64,000 nucleotides of DNA from assembly GCA_027382625.1 (NCBI GenBank), contig JAJKFJ010022485.1, forward strand, positions 1-64,000. Direction: 5' to 3'. This stretch comes from Tetmemena sp. SeJ-2015 (lineage: Eukaryota > Ciliophora > Spirotrichea > Sporadotrichida > Oxytrichidae). Shown piece by piece: positions 36,060-46,046 of the stretch (its first letter is position 1; each line of letters opens with the position of its first letter). Below the pieces are notes generated by a model. It did not search any database, was not told the DNA's origin, and worked only from the letters and a program-made list of their open reading frames with translations. The translations under genes and the position numbers were made by a program.

Positions 36060-36500
36060 TTTTCATTTTCCTATAGAATTCTTTCTAATATTATCCAATC
36101 AATTTAAGGCTTCGTCATACCATCCATATAAGTACACCCATACCATATAATACCTAACTATGCATCCCATAAATCGCCCAAGCCTGGTATAATCCATCCG
36201 ATGATGACCCCTACATAACAAAAAAATATTGGTCCTATATAAGAGCGTAACTGCTCAATTGGAATATCTGGAAAATTATTTTGTAGGTATTTCATAGTTT
36301 CTGGTCCAGCTTGTGAATCAAGAATTATTCCAGTCAATTAGTTCCTTAGTTTGCAGATAATATTGTCCATAAAGATTATCTGAAATCAATAAAGATCTAT
36401 CACGGGATCTTTCAAGGCCCTCCCAACTGATTCTCCATTAAATGTATTCAAGAATGCTTTAAATACTGTTGCATTTGTTGAATAGCAAGAAGTATCAAAA
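36060..36500 (-). pseudogene. Glycine-zipper membrane gene, decayed mirror copy
   Basis: Clear homologue of 30300-30797 on the opposite strand: FNGESVGRALKDPVIDLY matches LNGESVGKALKDPVVNLL, and ETMKYLQNNFPDIPIEQLRS matches ETIRYLKNNYPDIPIEELRQ. An in-frame TGA follows DPVIDLY and the Gly-rich segment has diverged (GVIIGWIIPGLGDLW). The left copy is open, so this side has decayed. Confidence 0.75.
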
Positions 36501-36913
36501 TATTAAAGCAGGGAAAAATTTGAGATTTCATTTTTATTTTATATTACAAAAGTATAATTTTATTTTAAATATTTTTAAATAGATATTTAAAAATAATTAG
36601 AATATCTTTTAATTAACTTAATTATGGAAAAAACAAACTTTTGGAAAACTAAATTTGCTTAAATTTCAATTCAATCTTTAAAATTAAAAAGATTTCATTA
36701 AAATAAATGTTAAAAAATGAAAATAATTAACAAAAAGTATAAATAAAGCATAAAATTAAAAATAGAAAAGATTTGTATGAAAATCTGAGTGAGTTAGTTT
36801 AAAAGATTGATGAATAAATGTGAAATTAAATTTACAAAATAAAAATGATGAAGTATTATTGTAGTTTGAAAAATTAAATATGAAATTAATTGCCTCAAAT
36901 TAATTGTGGGCTA

Positions 36914-37333
36914 TCAAAATCTGTCTCCTCTAATTCTGCGGGCGAGTAAAATGTCTTTGGGCATAATGGTAACTCTCTTGGCATGGATAGCGCACAAATT
37001 TGTATCTTCGAAGAGTCCAACGATGTAAGATTCAGCTGCTTCCTGAAGTGCAAGTAATGATTGACTTTGGAATTTGATCTCAGTTTTATAGGAAGTCGCA
37101 ATCTCGCGCACCAGTCTTTGGAAGGGCAGTTTCCTAATCAGCAATTCACTTGACTTCTGCAGTTTGCGAATTTCTCTTAGTGCCACTGTTCCAGGTCTGA
37201 AGCGATGGGCCTTCTTAAGTACGGTCTGTTTGCCGTCTTGCACAGTCACCTTCCTTGCAGCTTTGTTCATTAAGTTCTTTCTGGGAGCTTTGGCGCAATG
37301 CATCTTTCTTGCGGTTTGCTTGGTTCTTGCCAT
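36914..37333 (-). CDS. Divergent histone H3 variant
   Basis: Intact 139-residue copy, ATG 37331-37333 to TGA 36914-36916. The protein is identical to that of 37518-37937 and differs from the 28894 copy only at one residue in the alpha-1 region (SSELL versus SSDLL). All Gln codons here are CAA/CAG, so it is open even under the standard code. Met-His-Cys replaces S10-T11-G12, and Val replaces S28. No intron, no IES. Confidence 0.92.
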   Translation of the reverse strand: MARTKQTARKMHCAKAPRKNLMNKAARKVTVQDGKQTVLKKAHRFRPGTVALREIRKLQKSSELLIRKLPFQRLVREIATSYKTEIKFQSQSLLALQEAAESYIVGLFEDTNLCAIHAKRVTIMPKDILLARRIRGDRF

Positions 37334-37517
37334 TTTAGAGTAATTTATTTGGAATTTAAAAAGTAGAAGTTATATATTTATTATAGAGGTGAAATTCATT
37401 TATTCAGTCACTATAAATATTTGAATATTCAAATCAGTTCAAATACTCTTCATAATTAGAATTTCTATAATAAATATATAACTTCTACTTTTTAAATTCC
37501 AAATAAATTACTCCAAA
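37334..37517. promoter_or_regulatory. Palindromic bidirectional promoter region
   Basis: The first and last ~65 bases between the two divergent H3-variant ATGs are near-perfect inverted repeats (AAGTAGAAGTTATATATTTA on one side and its complement on the other). The middle holds CACTATAAATATTTGAATATTC. Promoter function is inferred from arrangement and the TATA-like elements; hairpin formation is possible. Confidence 0.45.
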
Positions 37518-37937
37518 ATGGCAAGAACCAAGCAAACCGCAAGAAAGATGCATTGCGCCAAAGCTCCCAGAAAGAACTTAATGAACAAAGCTGCAAGGAA
37601 GGTGACTGTGCAAGACGGCAAACAGACCGTACTTAAGAAGGCCCATCGCTTCAGACCTGGAACAGTGGCACTAAGAGAAATTCGCAAACTGCAGAAGTCA
37701 AGTGAATTGCTGATTAGGAAACTGCCCTTCCAAAGACTGGTGCGCGAGATTGCGACTTCCTATAAAACTGAGATCAAATTCCAAAGTCAATCACTACTCG
37801 CACTGCAGGAAGCAGCTGAATCTTACATCGTTGGACTCTTTGAAGATACAAATTTGTGCGCTATCCATGCCAAGAGAGTTACTATTATGCCCAAAGATAT
37901 CTTGCTCGCCCGCAGAATTAGAGGAGACAGGTTTTGA
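37518..37937 (+). CDS. Divergent histone H3 variant
   Basis: Intact 139-residue copy in head-to-head arrangement with 36914-37333, encoding the same protein (see that entry for residue changes). ATG 37518, TGA 37935-37937. Synonymous differences between the two are few, pointing to recent duplication or ongoing gene conversion between the palindrome arms. Confidence 0.92.
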   Translation: MARTKQTARKMHCAKAPRKNLMNKAARKVTVQDGKQTVLKKAHRFRPGTVALREIRKLQKSSELLIRKLPFQRLVREIATSYKTEIKFQSQSLLALQEAAESYIVGLFEDTNLCAIHAKRVTIMPKDILLARRIRGDRF

Positions 37938-38329
37938 TTATATACAATCATTTTGGTGCAATTAATTTCCGATTTAATTTTTGAAACTTCAATAATGCTT
38001 CTTCATTTTTATTTTGTAAATTTAATTTCACATTTATTCATCAATCTTTTAAACTAACTCACTCAGATTTTCATACAAATCCTTGCCTTTAAACAGTCTA
38101 CTTGCAATTTCTTCTAAAGCATCGAAGAAGCTATTTAAATCCATTTAGCTATTTTCACTTTTTCTTACTACATTCTTGTATAATTTACCTTACTTTATAT
38201 TTGAATATATTTTTAATTTAATCTTTTATTATTTAATTTTTTATATATTGTTTTTATTATTGTATATAAGATCGTAGTGTGCTTTTAAGAGGCCTGCATT
38301 AGTTAATCCTTGAAATTTGCTTAGCCTTT

Positions 38330-38626
38330 AGAATTAAGAACTTGAAATCTGATCGCAACCTTTTGAGCCAGCTAATTTTTAAAAGATATTTTCGGCCACA
38401 GAGTAGAGATAGTACTAATCATAATGAGTTTGCTATGTGGGTAGTATTCGTTTTAGACAGCCAAATTCAGAGAAATCATCATTAATTCAGATTGATTGTT
38501 TGGATCTTATTATTATTCATAGCGAGCTATTTAAGTGTGCCCAACAAGTTTCAAAGTATCTGATATTAACATACACTTCACATATTTATCCAATTCAGAT
38601 AACGTCTGCTCTATGTCAATATAATT
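38330..38626 (+). other. Coding-like segment, gene not resolved
   Basis: Plus-strand readings in two frames (RPQSRDSTNHNEFAMW near 38395-38445, then VGSIRFRQPNSEKSSLIQID to a TGA at 38626) have protein-like composition. No ATG or domain is visible. It borders the outer edge of the palindromic block and could be an orphan MDS. Confidence 0.3.
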
Positions 38627-38869
38627 GAAATAAGACATTAATATAAAATAGAAGAGACAAAATTGTAAATTTTACACTGGTGTTTTATTTACAATTTATG
38701 TAAGAGCCAATTACAAATTAAAATCTTCATTTATTGAAATATAAGATTCGTATAAAATACATAAACGCCATATTTTCAAAATATTTTAATTTGTTTGACA
38801 TATTTACATTTCAAAGACACTTTTTTTTTAAAAAAATTAAATTATCTTAAAAAATCGATTATGCATTTT

Positions 38870-41687
38870 ATCTCAGGAATAATTAGGAAACATTAAATAA
38901 TATTGAATAACTAATCACCATTAGGGAGTTCTTTATCGATGTATACGTTTAAAGACTAGGGTTTGCATTAATCTCTATTAGCCATACATTTAACTGTTCA
39001 TCTATCATTACATCCAACCCAAGTATTTGAAAAGCATTTAGGGTTCGTGTTTTCAGAGTTAATGAAAGCAGTGATATGCATTTTTAAGATAAGGTTCTAG
39101 AGCGATTACTGTTTTGATTGATATATCTTGAATTTATCTTTTGAGATGCCTAATGTCTCTCCCATTTTACAGTAAATGCTTGTATATGTTAGTCAACAAT
39201 CGCTTTGAAGCTTAGCTATCTTTGTAAAACTCCTCTAAATATTAATGATGAGTTATCATTTAAATTCTTACCTTCAGGCTGTACGAACTTGCTTGAATTT
39301 TTATTGAGGGAGAAGTTAGTCAAATGCATGTAGAGGTTTTTGATATTCTAATGATCAGGTTTTCTATAGTTATTGGTACAGAATCTGGCGAGTCCTTCAT
39401 CGCACAGATAAGCCTCAATCTAATCTATGCCTTTAATCACCACATAAATTCTGAAATCGAACTTCTTCTTATCTATAAGATAAGGATTTTCAATGTATCT
39501 CTGCACTATGAAGTCAGTAGTAAGAGCTGATTTAGGTAACTCACTGAACTTCTTTACTAGGAATATGCCATCACCCCCTCTTCCTCTAGAAGGCTTTGCT
39601 ATAAATGTGTAACCTGGAAAGGCTCTCATGTACTCTTCTAGTTCATAGGCTTCATCTGGTAACAAAAATGAGGGAGGGGTAAAATTGAACTGATCAGGGA
39701 AGAAACGCTAAAGCCGACTGAGGATAACACAGAAAACATTTTTCTTTGCAAAATGCTACCTAAAATATAAACAACCAAAGTCTAGGTCTTACATCCATTA
39801 GGGGGTAACGATTCACTTGAGCATTTCTCATCCTTATCACATCTATATCAGTGATCTCTCAGAGCCAGCCCATACCAAAGAATATTTCCATCTCCTGCAG
39901 TTGCTGTCTCTTTATAGCCATTTTTATCAATCACGTACTAGACAGTATCTAACTCTGCTCTACAATAAAAATGAAAATAAAATGATTAGTATTGACTGTC
40001 AGTTTTAGCTTTCTTCTGTTATCTTTTTTCCTTCCTAATTTTATTGTTACTTAGGCAGAGGTTAAATAGTGGTTGTCATGTTTTGCGTTTGATAGTGGCA
40101 TTATAATCTAGCTTTCTTGAATTTGAGTTGGCTGGGTGGATTAATTAGGATGATTTTCAGACATTAAGTTATTGATTAGAGCTTATTGCTAATTATCTTG
40201 TTGACTATTTACTATTGCATTAAGATAGGGCTACTCTTATACTGAGTTTCTCTCTTTCAGTATATTACTGTAATTATCAACCAGCAAGCTATTTTCTTAC
40301 TCGCTCTGAGGATTAAAGCTAGTGAGGGTTTTTCTTTCTAAATTTGTCTAATCAATAAAATAGAGTAATTATATGAGAAGTATAATTATAAATCGGTGGT
40401 GGTATTAGTTCTCTTATAAACCTAGGAAGTAGAAGTATTAACTTTCATATCTTCTAGTCTTTAATTTTGCATTTCAATCTCTTTCTTCAAGTCAGAGGAT
40501 ACAGTTGGCATCGAGAATTGAGGCTTGCAAGGTTCTTCATCTTTATTTCCAACCAAGTTAAACCTTAAAATTATGGATATTCAATTAAAGTCAATTTTTT
40601 TAATATTTAAAAAATCCTTTGAGGTTTCTATAAGTTTATTATAGAAAGAGTTTGAAGATCTATTTTTCTTAGCTGTACTTTAATTTGAGTTATTGACACT
40701 CATGCTAGAGCTTGCAGGTGGCTACAGCCCATTTATGTTACTGGGTTACTAGTTGGATTAGTTTTTCTAACTACTCAATTTAAGTTGAGTTTTATTAGCA
40801 ATGTCCTCTGCTTAGTTGCTTGGAGAGAGTCCATTTACCTTTTGGAATAAAAGTTGATTGAGGTTCTAGTTCATTCCATGAGTTTAGTTTTGCTTTATCT
40901 GGCGAGTCAGTGAACCTAGAAAATTAAATTTGAAGTTAAAATAGAAATAGCTTGTCATTGGATTAGGGCTTTGGAAGAAATGTGCTAGTGTTTAGGGCAG
41001 CTGATGGAGGAGTGGGAGTGGAACTCAAATGCAAAGGCACTGTGTTTATAATTTGCTGTCCATAGTTACTCAAGCCTCCATTTACGTTAGAAGAGGAGTT
41101 GGGGGCTCCACTGCCACTTATGTGCTAAGGAGCATTAAATATCACCATATTAGACCCATTAGAGTGAGTCTGTCTGTTTGTAACTTAAAAAGCATTTGCC
41201 TTGCTTGAAGAGTAGCTCCCGTTATTCATGTGATGACTGCTTGAATTAGCAGTACCATTATTAAGTTTCTTAGCTGTGCCTTGATTAGAAGATGAGGATT
41301 ATTGCTATTGTTGTTTGATCTTAAAGCTGGATTAGTTAGCCATAATTTGTTGCTTAGTGCCGTATTAATTAACCTGAGATACGTTTAGAAACTTAGGATG
41401 CTGAGTTTGTGATTATATGGACTGAGTGAATTAGGGATTGACACTTGGAGAAATATTTAGCGTCATTCTTTTCTAATCAACTTAGGAGGATGATGCCTTG
41501 AAGCTCAAATCTTTCTAAGTTAGGGTTTTGAGTGGGAAGAGCGGAAAGTCTCTTTGGGCTGAGGCCCTTAGACCCCAGGGAATTAGCTGTTATTGAACTG
41601 CTATGGTTTAGCAGTCTGGAAATGGTCTTCTATAGACATGGACTTGAGATTGTTGTTATCCGTGTAGGAGGAGTCTATTTTCTCCAT
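38870..41687 (-). CDS. Tubulin-tyrosine-ligase-like (TTLL) glycylase/glutamylase
   Basis: TTLL enzymes add glutamate or glycine chains to tubulin in cilia and cortex, using an ATP-grasp fold. ATG at 41685-41687 (MEKIDSSYTDNNNLKSMSIE) starts a long Ser/Asn/Gln-rich N-terminal region to about 40700. The catalytic domain includes FIAKPSRGRGGDGIFLVKK, IVQRYIENPYLIDKKKFDFR followed by IYVVIKG, AYLCDEGLARFC, and MHLTNFSLNK, all TTL signatures. Near the end, LNAFQILGLDVMID and WLIEINANPSL supply the Mg/ATP residues. An insert near 39235-39275 has GGTAAG...TTTAG borders. The 3' end is approximate, between 38950 and 38770. Which amino acid it adds cannot be told. Confidence 0.88.
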
Positions 41688-41795
41688 TAAGATTATTCGA
41701 TAATTGGAAATTATCCACGATCAAATAAATTATAACAGGTTAATCTTAGAATAATTCGAATGTTACTCTTCCTTCTTATGTTAAACATAAGTATT

Positions 41796-43099
41796 TCAGA
41801 TTATAGTGAGCGAGTGAGTGACTTACCAAGAGCATTTTAGTTTAAGACTACTACAACTAGCTTGTCCTTCAGAATCAATATTGACAAGTACAAAGTCTTG
41901 AATCCTATCTGAAAAGGCACTGTGTACGATCTGAACTTGAGCCCATTTTTCAATTGTCTTGAGATAAAATAAAAACATCGGTTATAGATCTTGTTGTTGC
42001 TTTTACTTATTAGCTTGGTAGACTATGGAACTGATTTTACGCCAGTAAGCACTGCCAGGATTCTTGAGATAGACGAGCTAATTAGTTTGAGTGTTAGGCA
42101 TAACTATATCGATATAACCATCCTTATCAAAGTCAACCACATAGATGTGAAAGGAAGGCCCACTCAGTCTCTCCATCGTCAAATATTACTGCAGTAACAA
42201 CAAATTATCACTATTTTTTCAGTGAGATGATGTTCTGAGTGATCTCAACGTACATCCAGTTGGGGTCAAAGTTTTTGATGAGTGCCAGTTTCTAACTCTT
42301 GGTGATAATTATGATGTCTTTGTAGTCTCTCTGTTCAAGTGGGGCTGTATCAACAAGCAAGAACTTGCCGCACTCAGGGTCTATCTTATCAGACTGAAAC
42401 TGAAACTTGCCTCCTTGCACTGCTCTTAAAATCACCGTCTTCTCTCCTCCGTCTTCCAAAAGGATGTCCAGGGAAATTATCAAGTCATAAACATCGTCAT
42501 TGTTTATATCATCCACTAGAAAAGAGCCAATCCTAACATCTCCTTATTCTCCTGCAAACATCTGTAGATCTGAGGTGGCTTTCTTGATATCAAAGAGGAC
42601 TGTGGGCGTCCAAATAACTTTGTGGAAGGAGGTCTACTTAGTGAAGATGAGTATGCGTTTTCTGTCAGCTGTTATCTGAAGAACGTCTTCTCTTGAATCC
42701 CTGTCGAAGTCGATGATGAGTGCTCCACTTGAAGCTTGGCTGGAGATGTTATTGAGTCTTAAAGTGGCAGAGGCTCCTCTGATGTTGCTGAGCCAGGAAG
42801 CATTCTTATTGAACTCATAGACGAACAAGTCCATCTCTTTGTCATTGGAGATATAAGCAGGCCACAGCTTGGAGTAGGTGGAGACTCCCTCCGCAACTTA
42901 GAAAGACTTCCAAGTTGAATTCAGTAAATCTAAAGCATGATAAAAATGTAAAGGTCTATTTACTCTGGTAAGTGGGCTGAGTGAAGTTGCTGCGGAAGTT
43001 CTATCCGCGATAAGAGTCTCTGAAGAACCCAAAACAAAAGCACTGCTCTAGGAATAAAGCAGACAAAACTAATATGAGTTGTATGTTGAGTATTTTCAT
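41796..43099 (-). CDS. Secreted FG-GAP/VCBS-repeat protein
   Basis: ATG 43097-43099 starts a signal peptide (MKILNIQLILVLSALFLE, then QCFCFG). A GTAAAT...TTTAG intron near 42930-42965 follows. FG-GAP-type calcium-binding loops are visible: LIIDFDRDSREDVLQ, FLVDDINNDDVYDLIISLDI and VVDFDKDGYIDIVMPN, each followed by a beta strand, as in integrin alpha N-terminal and ITFG/TIP-type propellers. The reading ends at TGA 41796-41798. Small inserts occur near 42190-42235 and 41970. Likely extracellular or luminal adhesion-type protein; the exact family member is uncertain. Confidence 0.8.
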
Positions 43100-43270
43100 G
43101 AGCCCTTTATTTATATTTGTTTTCATTTTCATATTTAAATTAAAATAATTTAACTTATTTACATCGTAATGAGTGTATTTTTGAATAATTTATAGCTTTG
43201 TATACATTGTTTATAAGCTTCTAGTTAACACTTTAGTTTTATACTGTGAAGGAGAAAGAGGTTGCTGCTG

Positions 43271-45973
43271 TCAGAATATAATGCAGTTGTTGGTAAATTC
43301 GTTTTATCCCTCTATCTCGTTATCTTCTACTATATGGTTTATCTTGTCAGCCTTCATCTGCCTCGTGGACACTTGGTAGTAGTTGCTGAAAATCTACACA
43401 CTCAATTACAATAGATAAGCAACTTACTTTATTGTTTAAGATCAAGGCTGTACTATTATCTTGAAATAATGAAATTAAATTACTTTATCTCTAATGATGA
43501 TTCCACTTGTAGTGTTTCCAAAGATACTATTCTTTTCCACTCGAGGGAAACTACTTCCACTGATAATAATTCCCGATCTTTGGTTCTCGTAGATGTTGTT
43601 CTCTGTGATATGAGGACTACTATCAAACATAATCAAGCCATCGTTGTTATCATAGATCTGGTTGTTCTTGATCCAGCAGAATCCACTCTCTATCACAAAG
43701 ATACCCTCACTTCTTGAAGAGTAGATATGGTTGTTGTAGATTACTGTATCAGAGGAGTTGTCTCCACCAAATGCGATGTTAGCTTTGAAGTTGGTGAAAA
43801 TGTCATTGCCTTCTATATGGGCTGAAGTACCCTCCACAAGTAAGATCCCTTGGGCAAAGTTTGAGTTTATCTTATTCTTAATGATAGTGATTGAGGCTCC
43901 CTCAAGAGCTTTAATACCTGCTCTACGATTACTAGCTATGGAAGGATTCTTCTCAATACGTGTGAAGTTTTCCTTGCCAGCACAAACAATTCCATTATCT
44001 TTGTTCTTCTCAATCACGTTGAATTTAATGGTGCCATCGCAGCGCACGAAGTTCTTTGCTATGGTGACAATTCCACTCTCGAAGTTCTAACGAATGGTGT
44101 TCATGATAATTAGTGGGTCTGCAGACAGCACTTCTATTCCACTTTGGCACTTGACGATGTTGCAACCCTTGATCTTTGCTCTGTTGCCTCTGTGCACACG
44201 GATACCCATTCCATCAATATAGTCTATCTTAGCTCTGAGAATGTACTACTTAGCTTCATTTCCTTGGCAGTAGATACCTACGTTAGCTCCTTTGGTTATT
44301 TCACAGTCCTGAATGATAACTTGATTGCTGCTCTCAGCCACTGAGTAGATAGCTCCTGCCTTGAAGTTAGTGAATCTTGTAGAACTCATTACTACGTCAG
44401 AGTTAACGAACAAGCATCCACTAGTCAAAAGAAAAAATAAATGCTGTTGAGTCAAGTTGTTATCGTTTCCCATAAATTCGCAGTTTACTATGTTAACTCT
44501 TGTACCAGGCAGAGACACCAAGCAGGGAATCTTTTGAATGAGATTTTTAGGAAGAGATCTGAGGGAGATGAGGCAGTTACGCAAAATAAGTCCTCCCTTC
44601 TGAACCATGATTACTGTGTTCATGTCTTTCTGAATATCATATTCGGACAAGTATTTAACGTTTGCCTTTCGAGCCATAAATCAAAATATAATTTAATCTA
44701 TCTAACTTAAATAGCTTTGCTAAGTTTATTGTCTTCATTATACTGACTCTGCGCTTGGACTTAGTTGAACTTAGCAACTATATTGATACCACTATGCGCT
44801 AGCAATATCTTCTTTATGACGACGTAAGAGTCTTTGTCTTTTAGGTCTACTCTGATTACAGGCCCATCATTACCGAGTAAATAAACTGGCTTGTCTTTAT
44901 CTCTGGGCTCGATCTTTATTCCAGGCTTAGTTATCTTCACATTCAAAATAAATCATCAATGAATTCCTCCTCTCAGTTACTTTCAAATTGAATTGCAGGT
45001 GTAGACTCCCTCACAAAGTTTAATGATCGTTCCTTCCTCAGCAAGTTAAAGTGCCTCATCAAGACTCTTTACCTCTCCGTTGTCCATGTCCACTATGATC
45101 TTCTTTACAAACTTCTGCTTTCCGAAAGGAGTAGTCTTTTCAACGGGCCTCTCAAGCAAAGAGCTGCCGATAGTCTTGGCTCCAGCATTCAAACTACCTT
45201 ATCCTCCAAGGCCAGAAGCAGTGTTAGATAAAAGCAAGCCGTCATTCCTCGTTTCCTTAGCTTTATTGGTGAGAGTGATTGAGTTTTAATGGTTATGATT
45301 TTTGAGAGTGGGCTGCCCTTATGAAGCAGTGTTCTTTGTCATAATTAGACTTTTGTCTCTTCCTTGCTTTTGCTAAATGAAGGAATGAGATAAAGAAATG
45401 AAGCAATGAGTAACTTACATTTAGCTTTTCCTCTTCTGAGTTGGCAGTCTTTTTATTGGTGATGGTGGCTCCGCTGTCAGCAGCCTGAGTGTTATAGTTA
45501 TCATTCACCCCACTGGGATTAATGCTGCTATCATCAAACTATAAATGAACTTCATAATAAATCATTAAACTCTTATAATAAATACTCTTAGCGTTGTTAT
45601 TGATATTTTGTTAGTTAGAGGTATTTTTAGTATTTGCTTCAATAGAGTCAATAGCAGCTACTCTGTTGGCAGCTCCATTAGAGGGACCTCTACTTTTGTT
45701 CTGCTGTGCCTGAGCTGTTCTCTGTCCCTGCCCGTCCTAATCAAAGTAAGTATAAAAGTTTATAACAAAAAGTAACAAAAGGGAATAAGGAAATACAACA
45801 ACTAATTGACAAGACAGAACTTTTCTCCCTCAAAAATTAACGAAGGAGTATCAATAATATCAAATAACTCTAATGGATGTTTGAAAGTGAAATCTAGATT
45901 CCTTAAACTTGCAAGTTTATTCTTATATAGCTAATCAATTATTTTTAATATTTTTTAAAGATAAGTTTACCAT
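43271..45973 (-). CDS. Right-handed beta-helix repeat protein (pectin-lyase-like fold)
   Basis: Starts near ATG 45971-45973. Blocks follow: SLRNLDFTFKHPLELFDIID (about 45930), an Asn/Ser-rich linker, KKIIVDMDNGEVKSLDEALQ with LAEEGTIIKLCEGVYT (the first beta-helix turn, typical of FBXO11-like CASH domains), then many turns such as GIKALEGASITIIKNKINSN, GILLVEGTSAHIEGNDIF and SGIIISGSSFPRVEKNSIFG. It ends at TGA 43271-43273. No F-box was recognised. Inserts lie near 45735-45790, 45545-45590, 44945-45000 and 43390-43475. It is separated from the CWC22 5' half by only 60 bases. The role is likely carbohydrate or protein binding; no catalytic residues are claimed. Confidence 0.82.
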
Positions 45974-46032
45974 TGCTAAGTTTATGTTTATTTGAAATAT
46001 TTTTTTAAAAATTGTATAAAAGACACAAGCTA

Positions 46033-46046
46033 ATAATTTACTATAC
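46033..46046 (-). other. 14-bp pointer for CWC22 joining
   Basis: Reverse complement reads GTATAGTAAATTAT, identical to 11424-11437. It closes a 63-nt segment starting at the 5' splice site GTAAGT (46103-46098), so MDS joining creates a complete intron ending GTATAG. Confidence 0.9.

Larger units (their letters stand above)
36770..38090. repeat. Right H3-variant palindrome
   Basis: Arms of about 650 bp (gene plus 3' flank) face each other around a centre near 37425. The two 420-bp genes encode identical proteins and the 150-bp 3' flanks also match. Together with 28240-29460 and the glycine-zipper copies, it forms the outer inverted repeat around the transposon. Confidence 0.9.

Noticed and set aside
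36895..37965. 68- and 71-residue ORFs starting [12 protein letters not shown] within the H3-variant genes
   Set aside because: Out-of-frame readings of the histone fold region, which is conserved in the correct frame.
43475..44090. Plus-strand ORFs of 82 and 110 codons opposite the beta-helix gene
   Set aside because: They are antisense shadows; the minus strand has clear repeated beta-helix turns across the same bases.
45730..46033. Fusion of the CWC22 5' half to the beta-helix protein through a GTAAGT...GATTAG intron
   Set aside because: Such a splice is possible on paper, but the shared 14-bp pointer and conserved linker give CWC22 its proper MA3 half, and the beta-helix gene has its own upstream coding block near 45930.
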